Of a stretch of DNA of 64,000 bases, positions 1 to 11,381 are shown piece by piece (positions within the stretch are counted from its first letter, which is position 1; each line of letters starts with the position of its first letter). Source of the stretch: Maribacter aquivivus (GTDB taxonomy: Bacteria; Bacteroidota; Bacteroidia; Flavobacteriales; Flavobacteriaceae); NCBI RefSeq assembly GCF_900142175.1, contig NZ_FQZX01000001.1, positions 1,860,001 to 1,924,000 on the forward strand, written 5' to 3'. The translations under genes and the position numbers were made by a program. Under the pieces are notes generated by a model, which did not search any database, was not told where the DNA came from, and worked only from the letters and a program-made list of their open reading frames with translations.

Positions 1-2310
<2,310 letters not shown>

Positions 2311-2330
2311 AAAATACCACTTACACAACA

Positions 2331-2360
2331 AAAACCTGCGCCTACAGCGCAGGTTTTTTA
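2331..2360 (+). terminator. Intrinsic terminator after gyrB
   Basis: An 11-bp perfect stem (AAAACCTGCGC at 2331-2341, GCGCAGGTTTT at 2347-2357) with a 5-base loop runs into a T tract. It lies 20 bases after the gyrB stop. Confidence 0.92.
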
Positions 2361-2381
2361 GTTTTAGGTAAAATTAGAAAT

Positions 2382-3398
2382 ATGAAAAATTTACTTACTT
2401 CCATTTTTGTTGGTACGTGCTTAACTGCTTCTGCTCAAGCAGATTTCAATAATGTGCTTTCAGCAGGTGTTGAAGATGCAGAAACGTTTACAACAGATTA
2501 CATGGCTCCGCTTTCTGAAAGTGTAGTTTATAGCATGTCTACAGGTTGGTATAATACCGCTGATGCAAAACCGCTAGGAGGTTTTGAAATTTCTATCATT
2601 GGTAATATTACCGGATTTAAGAATAAAGAAGATAAGAAGACTTTTATCTTAGACCCTAATGATTATCAGAATTTAGATTTTGTAGATAACCCTGGTGTAG
2701 CAAGACAGGTTTCAACTGCATTAGGCGATATTTCTGGTACAGAAGTATTTGTTGAGGGAGAAGTTTTGGGTGTTACCGTACGTGAGACTTTTGAACTGCC
2801 ATCAGGTTTATCTGGAGAAGATATTGATTTTGTTCCTTCAGGATATGTGCAAGCAAGTGTAGGGTTGATTAAAGGGACTGAGGTTAAGGCAAGATTTCTT
2901 CCGAAAATAGAATATGAAGATGCTTCTATTGGTTTGTTCGGTTTAGGTATACAACATGATTTTACCAAATTATTACCGGCAGATAAAATTTTACCTGTGG
3001 CTATTTCAGCGGTTATTGGGTATACCAATATTAGCGGCGATTATGACTTGGCCAATGCTGATTTAATAGATGGTGAAAATCAAAGAATAGAAGCAGAAAT
3101 TAGCAGTTGGGCATTTGGTGCTGTAGTTTCTACAAAACTGCCTATCATTAATTTTTATGGAGGGGTAAATTACATTACTGGTAAATCGGTAACAGATGTA
3201 TTAGGTACTTACAGAGTAACAAGTGGCCCTTTTGCTTCTGAAACATATGAGGATCCTTTTTCTATTACGAAGAAGGTTAATGGAGTTACGGGTACTTTAG
3301 GTACGAAACTTAAATTAGGTTTCTTTAGACTGAATGCAGAATATAACTTAGGAGAATTCAATACCGCTACTGTTGGTATTAATTTCGGATTCAGATAA
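2382..3398 (+). CDS. DUF6588-family outer-membrane-like protein
   Basis: A 338-residue exported protein of unknown function. A short signal peptide ends near residue 20 (TASAQA). The rest alternates short hydrophobic and polar stretches with many Gly residues, as expected of a beta-barrel, and ends in an aromatic-final strand (GINFGFR), a usual barrel C-terminus. The pattern matches the DUF6588 family of Bacteroidota as I remember it; that is recognition, not a search result. It sits between two terminators and so is probably transcribed alone, only 71 bases after gyrB. The function cannot be read from its neighbours. Confidence 0.65.
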   Translation: MKNLLTSIFVGTCLTASAQADFNNVLSAGVEDAETFTTDYMAPLSESVVYSMSTGWYNTADAKPLGGFEISIIGNITGFKNKEDKKTFILDPNDYQNLDFVDNPGVARQVSTALGDISGTEVFVEGEVLGVTVRETFELPSGLSGEDIDFVPSGYVQASVGLIKGTEVKARFLPKIEYEDASIGLFGLGIQHDFTKLLPADKILPVAISAVIGYTNISGDYDLANADLIDGENQRIEAEISSWAFGAVVSTKLPIINFYGGVNYITGKSVTDVLGTYRVTSGPFASETYEDPFSITKKVNGVTGTLGTKLKLGFFRLNAEYNLGEFNTATVGINFGFR

Positions 3399-3415
3399 AT
3401 AAAACTTACATAATT

Positions 3416-3460
3416 AAAAAGGTTCGATAGAATTATCTCTAATTCGTCGAACCTTTTTTT
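3416..3460 (+). terminator. Intrinsic terminator after the DUF6588 gene
   Basis: The arms AAAAAGGTTCGA (3416-3427) and TCGAACCTTTTTT (3447-3459) pair around a 19-base loop and are followed by more T. The A run on the left could let it work from both sides. Confidence 0.85.
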
Positions 3461-3532
3461 TGTGCTTTAAATAAGCGTAGGTAATTGTAATAAAAATCTT
3501 TTCAATTGCTTAGGGCGAACAGCAATGGGTAT

Positions 3533-3570
3533 AAAAAAGACTGCCCAGATCCCTCCGGACAGCCTTTTTC
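3533..3570 (-). terminator. Terminator-like hairpin of the 3592-3969 gene
   Basis: An imperfect hairpin (GACTGCCC against GGACAGCC, two mismatches) is flanked by AAAAAA at 3533-3538 and TTTTT at 3565-3569. It can act on the minus-strand lipoprotein gene, which ends at 3592. Confidence 0.65.
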
Positions 3571-3591
3571 CCATGGCCCTGTTAAAATCGT

Positions 3592-3969
3592 TTATTCCCT
3601 TATTGCCAATGTAGCACCATCTTTCTTCTGTAGGTAAAAACCATCATCAGTAGATTTGATAGTGATAATATTGTTGGGTTTGCCGTCAAGACCTTTATAC
3701 TCAACTGTATAAATGTCATCTTGTTTGGACCAATTGAAATCTGTTTTTAGGGTAGTAGTAGAACCGTCAATTTCATGATATCTTCCTAAGAAAACATCAT
3801 TAAAAATCCATTCTTTTCGAACAGTTTGTTTTGAAGAATTTTCGGTTACAATTAATTCAGATTGCGACCATATTCCGATAATAGGATCATTGTTTTGTTC
3901 GATCCTAGAACAGTTCGCAAGAAACACTATGGCGCATATCGCCAACAAAGAGAGGAACTTCTTAGTCAT
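3592..3969 (-). CDS. Small lipoprotein, lipocalin-like
   Basis: A 125-residue protein with a type II signal peptide: a basic start MTKK, a hydrophobic core and the lipobox LANC, with Cys at residue 20. It is therefore probably membrane-anchored. The mature part starts with an IIGIWSQSEL segment and continues with alternating strands rich in Thr, Trp and Tyr. The G-x-W near the first strand resembles the many small lipocalin-like proteins of Flavobacteriaceae; this is a weak fold guess. It stands alone, facing gyrB and divergent from mdh. No function can be assigned. Confidence 0.7.
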   Translation of the reverse strand: MTKKFLSLLAICAIVFLANCSRIEQNNDPIIGIWSQSELIVTENSSKQTVRKEWIFNDVFLGRYHEIDGSTTTLKTDFNWSKQDDIYTVEYKGLDGKPNNIITIKSTDDGFYLQKKDGATLAIRE

Positions 3970-4182
3970 AAGTAGGTTAATTTAATTTTGGATTTGGGAT
4001 CCACAGTATTTAACGTGACTAATATTGGGTTATTACTTTAATTCGATGTATGGTAACTAATTCACGATATCTTCGTTAAAGCGCAATTTTTTTTAACAAA
4101 ACCTGCATTTTATCGATGTTTTTAAAGGCTTTGTGAGCTAATTAAATCAATAGGTGAATAGCATATTTTGTCAATAAATACC

Positions 4183-4190
4183 TATTTTTG
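4183..4190 (+). promoter_or_regulatory. Candidate -7 promoter box of mdh
   Basis: TATTTTTG matches the Bacteroidota -7 consensus TAnnTTTG and lies 69 bases before the mdh ATG. No TTG at the usual 17-23 base spacing was found, so only half of the promoter is supported. The rest of 3970-4259 is AT-rich with no other clear element. Confidence 0.45.
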
Positions 4191-4259
4191 GAGTGGAAAT
4201 TCAATAAACATAAGGTGGGTGTTCCATTTTATATATAATAATTCATAAAATAGAAATAA

Positions 4260-5186
4260 ATGAAAGTTACAGTTGTAGGTGCTGGTGCAGTAGGTGCTAG
4301 TTGTGCAGAATACATTGCCATTAAAGATTTTGCTTCAGAAGTGGTTATTTTGGATATTAAGGAAGGTTATGCAGAAGGTAAAGCTATGGATTTGATGCAA
4401 ACTGCATCATTGATGGGCTTTGATACTAAGATTTCGGGTAGTACAAATGACTATGCTAAAACTGCTGATAGCCATATTGCTGTAATTACTTCTGGTATTC
4501 CAAGAAAACCAGGAATGACTAGAGAAGAATTAATAGGTATTAATGCTGGTATTGTAAAAACAGTTTCAAGCAACCTTTTAAAGCATTCTCCAAATGTTAT
4601 CATTATTGTTGTTAGTAACCCTATGGATACGATGACGTACTTGGTACACAAAACTACTGGCATTCCAAAAAATAGAATTATTGGTATGGGTGGTGCTTTA
4701 GATAGCGCTCGTTTCAAGTATCGTTTAGCAGAAGCTATGGAAGCTCCTATTTCTGATATCGACGGTATGGTAATAGGTGGTCATAGTGATACTGGTATGG
4801 TGCCATTAACATCTCACGCAACTAGAAACAGTATTCGTGTTTCAGAATTTTTATCTGCAGATAGATTACAACAAGTTGCTGATGACACGAAAGTTGGTGG
4901 TGCAACATTAACTAAATTGTTAGGTACAAGCGCATGGTATGCTCCAGGTGCAGCAGTATCTTCTATGGTACAGGCAATTGCTTGTGATCAGAAAAAAATG
5001 TTTCCATGTTCAACTATGTTAGATGGTGAATACGGATTGAATGATATCTGTATTGGTGTACCAGTAATATTAGGAAAAGACGGTATCGAAAAGATTATCG
5101 ATATTCCTTTAAGTGATGCTGAAAAAGCAAAAATGAAAGAAAGTGCCGCTGGTGTAACTAAAACTAATGGTCTTTTAGAGTTGTAG
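4260..5186 (+). CDS. mdh: Malate dehydrogenase (LDH-like type)
   Basis: Oxidises malate to oxaloacetate with NAD in the citric acid cycle, in the cytoplasm. The Rossmann glycine motif GAGAVGASCAEY is at residues 7-18 and is followed by an Asp-ended strand (VVILDI), which fits NAD preference. VSNPMDTMTYL and GMGGALDSARFKYRLAE follow; the latter holds the substrate-binding Arg. The catalytic His is in IGGHSDTGMVPL. At 308 residues it is the usual length of the lactate-dehydrogenase-like MDH group of Bacteroidota and Chlorobi. It is flanked by its own -7 box and a strong terminator. Confidence 0.95.
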   Translation: MKVTVVGAGAVGASCAEYIAIKDFASEVVILDIKEGYAEGKAMDLMQTASLMGFDTKISGSTNDYAKTADSHIAVITSGIPRKPGMTREELIGINAGIVKTVSSNLLKHSPNVIIIVVSNPMDTMTYLVHKTTGIPKNRIIGMGGALDSARFKYRLAEAMEAPISDIDGMVIGGHSDTGMVPLTSHATRNSIRVSEFLSADRLQQVADDTKVGGATLTKLLGTSAWYAPGAAVSSMVQAIACDQKKMFPCSTMLDGEYGLNDICIGVPVILGKDGIEKIIDIPLSDAEKAKMKESAAGVTKTNGLLEL

Positions 5187-5208
5187 TTTATAAACTCTTA
5201 AACATAAA

Positions 5209-5246
5209 ACAAAGCCTTTATAGTCTAACTATAAAGGCTTTGTTAA
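5209..5246 (+). terminator. Intrinsic terminator after mdh
   Basis: A perfect 15-bp stem (5209-5223 with 5229-5243) closes a 5-base loop. The downstream T run is short, but the upstream A run could allow use from the other strand. Confidence 0.8.
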
Positions 5247-5324
5247 TATAATAAGGTATACTTTAGAAATATATATTGTAGAAAATATACTACCTAGAAT
5301 AATCTTTCTTTTTATATTTGCCGC

Positions 5325-5942
5325 ATGAATGCAAAATGGTGCGTAAGTACTTTATTTATTATTCTAGCCTTATTCGGGCTAAGTCAAGAGCAAAAGAAGG
5401 CTTCTAATCAGCAAATTTTATTACAATTTGCAGATGTAGAATTAGCTTCAGGTACTGCTCATGATGATGTTTTGGCTGTTATCACCAAGAAATTAGAAGT
5501 TTTAGGTGTTGATGCTATTGAAATAGTAGAAAATGACGGTACACAATTAAGTATTCGTTATTATAGTGATGTTGATGCCCTTAGTGTTAAAGAGTTTCTT
5601 TCTCAAGAAAATCATCAGTCAATATTGAATGAAGAAGAGTTTCCTTCCGATTCTCCAAAAAAAGAACTTCCTGAGACTTATAATTTAGTAGTATCCGATC
5701 TTCATCAGCAAGCTGATGATGGCATTACTTTAAACGCAACGCTGGTTGTACCTCAGAAGCAAGTTGATAAAACTTTTTCTTATCCGGTGGTTTTACCATT
5801 TAGCGAAACCATAGTTTTTGAGCAAGATGCAATAGTAGATACAGCATTTAAAATAAATAGAACTATTGCAATAGCAATAGAAAACTCTTCACGAACAATA
5901 CCAGAAGTAAGGGCAGGACCTTATGTTTATGGGAATAGTTAA
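5325..5942 (+). CDS. Unknown exported protein upstream of secDF
   Basis: A 205-residue protein I do not recognise by name. Residues 1-20 form a signal peptide or anchor (a Lys, then FIILALFGL). Residues 32-92 show strand-helix-strand segments (ILLQFADVEL, AVITKKLEVLGVDAIEIVENDGTQ, LSIRYYSDVDALSVKEFL) that recall the periplasmic ferredoxin-like folds of SecD-type proteins; this is only a suspicion. A TATATTTG box at 5313-5320 ends 4 bases before the ATG, so either the mRNA is leaderless or that box is not used. secDF follows 109 bases later on the same strand. Confidence 0.6.
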   Translation: MNAKWCVSTLFIILALFGLSQEQKKASNQQILLQFADVELASGTAHDDVLAVITKKLEVLGVDAIEIVENDGTQLSIRYYSDVDALSVKEFLSQENHQSILNEEEFPSDSPKKELPETYNLVVSDLHQQADDGITLNATLVVPQKQVDKTFSYPVVLPFSETIVFEQDAIVDTAFKINRTIAIAIENSSRTIPEVRAGPYVYGNS

Positions 5943-6051
5943 TTCCATTCAAAAATATTTCTAAGCAACGTAATTATTTTACGTAAAAGTTATTTGCCTT
6001 AGATTTTAAAAATATTCAAAATAATAATCAACATAAATTAAATTATTACAA

Positions 6052-9036
6052 ATGCAAAACAAGGGACTTATAAAGCTTTTTGCTTTATTATTTGGGTTAG
6101 TTAGTATTTACCAGCTATCCTATACTTTCGTAACTAGTAAAGTAGAAAAAGAAGCGAATAAATTCGCGGTTAGCCGTATTTCTGAATCAGAAGAAGGTTA
6201 CGTAGCAAAAAGAGAAGTTGCAGCAGCAAGCTATCTTGATTCTATTGGTAGCGATCCTGTTTTTGGTTATACCAATTACAATGAGGCTAAAAAGAAAGAA
6301 CTTAATAAAGGTCTTGACCTTAAAGGTGGTATCAACGTTACTTTGCAAATCTCTATTAAGGATATCCTTAAAGGATTAGCAAACAATACAAAAAGTCCAG
6401 TTTTCAACAAGGCTTTAGCTGATGCAGATGCTGCTTCTAAAAATAGTGATGATACATATATCGATTTGTTTTTTGAAGCTTTCGATAAGATAAAAGGGGA
6501 GACGAAATTGGCTTCACCAGATATCTTCGCTAATAAAGGGCTTAGTGATGAAATCAATTTTCAAATGTCCGATGATGAGGTTAAGCCTATCATCCATAGA
6601 AAAATTGATGAATCTATTGTTTCTGCTTTTGAAGTATTAAGAGAACGTATTGATGGTTTTGGTGTAACACAACCAAACATTCAAAGAGAAGGTAACTCTG
6701 GTCGTATTCTAGTTGAATTGCCAGGTGCTAGAGATATTGCTCGTGCACAAGATTTATTATCAAGTACTGCTCAATTAGAATTTTGGGAAACGTACAAGCA
6801 AAGCAATACAAGCTTTAGCACATTCCTTATTCAAGCGAATGAGAAATTAAAAACGATTGTAGAGGTTAAGCAACCAGAACAAATTAAAGAAGAGTCTGAA
6901 TTAGATTCTTTATTATCTGATGTATCTGCTGATTCTTTAGACCTAGCTACACAGGTAAATCCTTTATACGAATTATTGATTCCTGCTAACCCAGGCAGCA
7001 ACGCAATGTTTCGTGCTGCAATTAAAGATACTGCTACTATTGGTTCTTACCTAAGAATGCCAGAAATCAGAAGGTTATTACCTGCTGATATTCAGTTCAC
7101 AAAATTTGTATGGGAAAGACCTTCTGCGGAAGAAACTGAAGTGATTGATTTATACGCGTTAAAATCTAACCGTGACGGTACCCCAAGAATTAGTGGTGAT
7201 GTAGTAAGTGATGCTAGAGCAGATTTTGATCAGTTCAGCAAGCCTGCTGTTTCTATGACCATGAATACAAAAGGTGCTAAAGAGTGGGAAAAATTAACTG
7301 GTGATGCTTATACTAACCAGACTGGTATTGCTATTGTTTTAGATAATAAAGTATATACTGCTCCTGGTGTTTCTTCAGGTCCTATATCTGGTGGTCGTTC
7401 AGAAATTACGGGTGACTTTACAGTAAACGAAACTAAAGATATCTCTAACGTACTTAGAGCTGGTAAACTACCTGCTTCTGCAGAAATCATTCAATCAGAA
7501 ATTGTTGGTCCTTCATTAGGTCAAGAAGCTATTGATAGTGGTTTTATGTCATTCTTAATTGCTTTTGTAATTGTTCTTTTATGGATGATTGGTTATTACG
7601 GTAAAGCAGGTGTATTTGCTGATATCGCTTTAATGTTGAACATCTTATTAATATTCGGTGTCCTAACTAGTTTAAATGCGGTGTTAACATTACCTGGTAT
7701 TGCTGGAATCGTTTTAACGCTAGGTATGTCGGTTGATGCCAACGTACTGATTTTTGAACGTATTAAAGAAGAATTAGCGAAAGGTAAAGGCAAAAGCCAA
7801 GCTGTAGCTGACGGTTTTGGTAATGCGCTGTCTTCTATTTTAGATGCGAACATTACTACTGGTTTAACCGCAATTATCTTATTCATATTTGGTTCTGGTC
7901 CTATTAAAGGTTTCGCAACTACATTAATTATAGGTATTGTAACATCTTTATTTACTGCGATATTTATTACTCGTTTGTTAATTGACTGGTATATTAGTGG
8001 AAAAGGTAGAAGCTTAGATTTCTCAACAGGAATCACGAAAAATCTTTTCAAAGGAATCAATGTCGATTTCTTGGCGAAAAGAAAGATTGCTTACGTAATA
8101 TCTGGAATTTTAATAGCAATTGGTTTATTCTCATTGTTGGCAGGACCAGGATTGCAAAAAGGTGTAGATTTTATAGGTGGTCGTTCGTACACAGTGCGTT
8201 TTGAGCATCCTGTAAATCCTTCTGAAATAACATCAGAATTGAATACTGTATTTGGTAGCGGAACAAATGTGAAAACATACGGTGAGTCTAATCAAGTAAA
8301 AATTACGACTCCTTATAAAGTAGATGTAGAAGGTATTGAAGTAGATACTGAAATTCAAGACAAACTATATGCTTCGCTTCAAAAATACTTACCAGATGGT
8401 TTTAGTAAAGAAGCTTTTGTATTAGGTGGTGTTGATGAAGAGGCAGTTGGTATTTTAGCATCTGTAAAGGTTGGACCAACGATTGCAGATGATATTCAGA
8501 AAAATGCATTCTTGGCAATTTTAGGTTCATTGCTTGTAGTTTTCCTTTATATCTTAATTAGATTTAGAAGATGGCAATTTTCATTGGGTGCTGTTACTGC
8601 AGTATTCCATGATGTATTGATTGTGCTTGGTGTATTTTCAATATTAGGTAAACTAATGCCTTTTAGCATGGAAATTGATCAAGCATTTATTGCTGCGATT
8701 TTGACAGTAATTGGTTACTCGTTGAATGATACCGTGGTAGTATTTGACCGTATTCGAGAGACTTTGGCAGAACGCGGCTGGAAAGGTGGTTCTAACATTA
8801 ACTACGCTATCAATAGTACGTTAAGTAGAACATTGAATACTTCGTTAACTACTTTGGTAGTATTATTGGCAATCTTCATTTTTGGAGGTGAGTCATTAAG
8901 AGGATTCATGTTTGCCATGATCGTTGGTGTTGTTGTGGGTACATACTCATCTGTATTTATTGCAACTCCTGTAATGTTTGATGCATTGAGTAAGAAAGTT
9001 ACTTCTGGTGAAGCGGAAGTGAAAATTGAAGAGTAG
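6052..9036 (+). CDS. secDF: Fused protein translocase subunit SecDF
   Basis: A 994-residue inner-membrane protein that uses the proton-motive force to help pull proteins through SecYEG. The SecD half comes first: TM1 near residues 8-25, GLDLKGGINVTL near residue 84, a long periplasmic P1 domain, then five TM segments ending with the conserved GMSVDANVLIFERIKEEL. The SecF half begins with its own TM and GVDFIGG and ends with AAILTVIGYSLNDTVVVFDRIRE. The SecD-SecF fusion is standard in Bacteroidota. The P1 region is longer than in single SecD proteins, with an acidic stretch near residue 290. A strong terminator follows. Confidence 0.96.
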   Translation: MQNKGLIKLFALLFGLVSIYQLSYTFVTSKVEKEANKFAVSRISESEEGYVAKREVAAASYLDSIGSDPVFGYTNYNEAKKKELNKGLDLKGGINVTLQISIKDILKGLANNTKSPVFNKALADADAASKNSDDTYIDLFFEAFDKIKGETKLASPDIFANKGLSDEINFQMSDDEVKPIIHRKIDESIVSAFEVLRERIDGFGVTQPNIQREGNSGRILVELPGARDIARAQDLLSSTAQLEFWETYKQSNTSFSTFLIQANEKLKTIVEVKQPEQIKEESELDSLLSDVSADSLDLATQVNPLYELLIPANPGSNAMFRAAIKDTATIGSYLRMPEIRRLLPADIQFTKFVWERPSAEETEVIDLYALKSNRDGTPRISGDVVSDARADFDQFSKPAVSMTMNTKGAKEWEKLTGDAYTNQTGIAIVLDNKVYTAPGVSSGPISGGRSEITGDFTVNETKDISNVLRAGKLPASAEIIQSEIVGPSLGQEAIDSGFMSFLIAFVIVLLWMIGYYGKAGVFADIALMLNILLIFGVLTSLNAVLTLPGIAGIVLTLGMSVDANVLIFERIKEELAKGKGKSQAVADGFGNALSSILDANITTGLTAIILFIFGSGPIKGFATTLIIGIVTSLFTAIFITRLLIDWYISGKGRSLDFSTGITKNLFKGINVDFLAKRKIAYVISGILIAIGLFSLLAGPGLQKGVDFIGGRSYTVRFEHPVNPSEITSELNTVFGSGTNVKTYGESNQVKITTPYKVDVEGIEVDTEIQDKLYASLQKYLPDGFSKEAFVLGGVDEEAVGILASVKVGPTIADDIQKNAFLAILGSLLVVFLYILIRFRRWQFSLGAVTAVFHDVLIVLGVFSILGKLMPFSMEIDQAFIAAILTVIGYSLNDTVVVFDRIRETLAERGWKGGSNINYAINSTLSRTLNTSLTTLVVLLAIFIFGGESLRGFMFAMIVGVVVGTYSSVFIATPVMFDALSKKVTSGEAEVKIEE

Positions 9037-9058
9037 ATAATATAACTAACTCAAATAG

Positions 9059-9089
9059 AAAAAGCCGTTCAGAAATGAACGGCTTTTTT
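9059..9089. terminator. Bidirectional terminator between secDF and the modF-like gene
   Basis: A 13-bp perfect stem (9059-9071 with 9076-9088) with a GAAA tetraloop has A and T runs on its two sides. It serves secDF from the left and the converging ABC gene, which ends at 9108, from the right. Confidence 0.9.
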
Positions 9090-9107
9090 GTTTCTTAAGG
9101 TTTCCTG

Positions 9108-10334
9108 TTATTTTATAATACCTGATGAACCATTTTTACTGGGTATAAGGTCTAAAATTCGTTCGGGTTTTAGACCTTTTTCTTTTCTATGAGAAACGAA
9201 TATTATTGCAGTTTCTGTTTCATTCGCAAATTTGTTGACTAGCGAAACTAGAAGCGATGCAGCGTCATCGTCCATACCTGCGGTGGGCTCATCAAGAATT
9301 AGAATTGGTGGTCTTTTGACCATGGCACGCGCTGTCATGACCAATCGTTGCTGACCTGTTGAAAGGGCATTGAAATACGTATTTTTAATAGGATACATAT
9401 TTAATATGTGTAGCCATTGTTTAACAATCCTCTTTTGTAGCTCTGTTGGGATGGTATAAAGCCCTACGGAATCATTTAAACCAGAAATAAGCATATGCTC
9501 TACAGAATGTCTACCATTGAACTTAAGTGTCATTGCAGGGGTGTAATAGCCTATTTTCTGTTTTATATCCCAAACGCTCTCACCGCTTCCTTTTTTGTTC
9601 CTGAATAAATAAATTTCTTGACCGTATGCTTTAGGGTTGTCTCCAAATATCATGGAGAGCATAGTTGATTTACCGCTTCCGTTGGCGCCCGATAATTGCC
9701 AAAAATCGCCCTTTTTTACTGTCCAGTTAATAGCATTTAATATTTTTTTACTTCCGTAGGATATGCTGACGTTTTTAAAATGGATTAGTGGAGATTCAAT
9801 ATTTGAGAATTTTGTGATAGATTGCGGAATACCAACTGCATTAAAAGCACTATCGATTTCGTTATCATTTAACGGTGTATTCTCTGTGATGGAGAACATA
9901 CTTTTATCCAATCTTCCGTAATAATTTATGAACGATAGCGTGTCTGACTTGCGACTTGCTAACTGAATAAATGAAATATGTTTTGAGTGATCTTTAAGTA
10001 TCGTTTTTAATTCTTCTTGAAAGGCGATATCTAAATTATCAAAAGGATTATCTAGAATAATATAATCTGGTTTTTTGTTCAGTAAGTAATGAAGTAGCGC
10101 TCTTTTTTGCTCTCCACTAGACATAGTTTCTAACGCTTGATGCTCAGTACTGATAATTTTTTTATCGTGCTTATCTTCCTTATCAATTAATTTTTCTAAT
10201 GTGAAAGGAGAAAATAATCTTCCAATTTTATTGTCAAACTCTTGAAGTTCTTGTGGTATTTTTCCTTTTTCAAAATCCTTTAAGAAGCCTTTTTTATCAG
10301 AATTGTTGTCTAAGTAAATTACCCAATGTTTCAT
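9108..10334 (-). CDS. ModF-like twin ABC ATPase with a degenerate first domain
   Basis: A 408-residue soluble ABC protein with two nucleotide-binding domains, similar in layout to E. coli ModF. The second domain is complete: Walker A GANGSGKST, then GSGESVWDIK, signature LSTGQQRL, Walker B ILILDEPTAG and switch His SHR. The first domain has a signature-like MSSGEQKR and Walker B-like YIILDNPFDNLD but no Walker A: the chain begins too close to the signature. E. coli ModF is about 490 residues and has both P-loops, so this protein is shortened at its N-terminus. No permease lies nearby. The start overlaps the end of the upstream acetyltransferase by 4 bases, which suggests coupled translation. 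Confidence 0.8.
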   Translation of the reverse strand: MKHWVIYLDNNSDKKGFLKDFEKGKIPQELQEFDNKIGRLFSPFTLEKLIDKEDKHDKKIISTEHQALETMSSGEQKRALLHYLLNKKPDYIILDNPFDNLDIAFQEELKTILKDHSKHISFIQLASRKSDTLSFINYYGRLDKSMFSITENTPLNDNEIDSAFNAVGIPQSITKFSNIESPLIHFKNVSISYGSKKILNAINWTVKKGDFWQLSGANGSGKSTMLSMIFGDNPKAYGQEIYLFRNKKGSGESVWDIKQKIGYYTPAMTLKFNGRHSVEHMLISGLNDSVGLYTIPTELQKRIVKQWLHILNMYPIKNTYFNALSTGQQRLVMTARAMVKRPPILILDEPTAGMDDDAASLLVSLVNKFANETETAIIFVSHRKEKGLKPERILDLIPSKNGSSGIIK

Positions 10335-10855
10335 AATGCATTTATTCTAAAAATATGAACTGTATTGTTGTGGTAAGTGGTTGTAAAATCTAAAAACATA
10401 CCATTTTTTAATGCTGTTTTTTGCGAAGGAATATTGTCAACTTGTATGATGGATATTAAACTGGTTGCCCATTCCTTTGTAAAAGCTACTTGCTTACATT
10501 TTTGGGCTGCTTCAAACGCAAAACCTTGTCGCCAGTACTTTGGTAGTATAGAATACCCTATTTCTAATTCTTTTTTACCATCTACTTCTTGAACTAATAG
10601 ACCGCATAAACCCACTAAAGTATTAGTGCCTTTTATGTACAATGCATTCATACCGCCCAAGTTGTTATTGTAGCGCTCGAATATTCTGTCGAATTGTTGT
10701 TGGCAGGCTTCTTTTGGGTCTTTTGGTAATCCTGACCAGAATTGACTACTTAAAGGTTCTTCATGAAAAGGTAGCCAGTTTTCAAAATCTGATGGCTGTA
10801 CTTCTTTGAAAAGTAAGCGTTCAGATTTTTCATTGAATAATATGTGTGCTGGCAT
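10331..10855 (-). CDS. GNAT-family N-acetyltransferase (RimJ/RimL-like)
   Basis: A 174-residue cytoplasmic enzyme expected to move an acetyl group from acetyl-CoA to an amine; the substrate is unknown. It opens with SERLLFKEVQPSDFENWLPF, the usual start of the RimJ/RimL branch. The central ELEIGYSILPKYWRQGFAFEA holds the acetyl-CoA pyrophosphate loop (Q/R-x-x-G-x-A, here RQGFAF). The end NIPSQKTALKNGM is the common N-x-x-S-x-x-x-x-x-K-x-G variant. It lies between the DUF192 lipoprotein gene (32-base gap) and the modF-like gene (4-base overlap) in a leftward operon-like set. Confidence 0.85.
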   Translation of the reverse strand: MPAHILFNEKSERLLFKEVQPSDFENWLPFHEEPLSSQFWSGLPKDPKEACQQQFDRIFERYNNNLGGMNALYIKGTNTLVGLCGLLVQEVDGKKELEIGYSILPKYWRQGFAFEAAQKCKQVAFTKEWATSLISIIQVDNIPSQKTALKNGMFLDFTTTYHNNTVHIFRINAL

Positions 10856-10887
10856 TATGTTGCTATAAAATAAGAAAAGGCAAGTCT

Positions 10888-11379
10888 CTATTTTCTGCTA
10901 AAGCTAATGCTGTCACCAATAGATAATCCTAATTCTTGTGCTAAACCCCCATTGATTTCAAGAACATATTTAATAGGAACTTGAGATGTTAACCCAGACT
11001 CATTAAGTGGTTGTGCATTTTCTTGAAAACTAGCAATTCTTAAATCTTCTTTTATGTAAATAATATCTAAGGGAAACTCTGTATTCTTCATGTAAAAAGA
11101 ATGCACTCTCTCATCAGGGAAAATAAATAACATCCCTTGATTACTATCCATACCCTTTCGGTACATAAGTCCGGTTTGGGTCTCGTAATCAGTTTCTGCA
11201 AACTCAATATTGAATTTGGTTTTTAAGGTGTCACTTGAATTTAAAAAGATAGATAAGTCTCCTTCATGAGTAAAATCTATACTTTGCGTGGCTATAGTTT
11301 TTTTTGACTCTGTTTTACAAGAAAAAAGTAGCAGTGCTATAACCATTAAAATAACTGAACTCTTATGTATTGTCTTCAA
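10888..11379 (-). CDS. DUF192 lipoprotein
   Basis: A 163-residue exported lipoprotein: a basic start, a hydrophobic stretch and the lipobox LFSC with Cys near residue 21. The mature protein is a DUF192 domain, recognised from the family run GLMYRKGMDSNQGMLFIF, then SFYMKNTEFPLDIIYI and the C-terminal VLEINGGLAQELGLSIGD. The molecular role of DUF192 proteins is not established. Its start is 2 bases after the lgt stop, so the two genes are almost surely cotranscribed. That is a sensible pairing, because Lgt modifies exactly this class of lipoprotein, but there is no evidence for a specific link. Confidence 0.88.
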   Translation of the reverse strand: MKTIHKSSVILMVIALLLFSCKTESKKTIATQSIDFTHEGDLSIFLNSSDTLKTKFNIEFAETDYETQTGLMYRKGMDSNQGMLFIFPDERVHSFYMKNTEFPLDIIYIKEDLRIASFQENAQPLNESGLTSQVPIKYVLEINGGLAQELGLSIGDSISFSRK

Positions 11380-11381
11380 TA

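Noticed and set aside
3970..4259. Possible small gene between the lipoprotein and mdh
   Set aside because: No open frame with a plausible start is visible; the stretch looks like promoter DNA.
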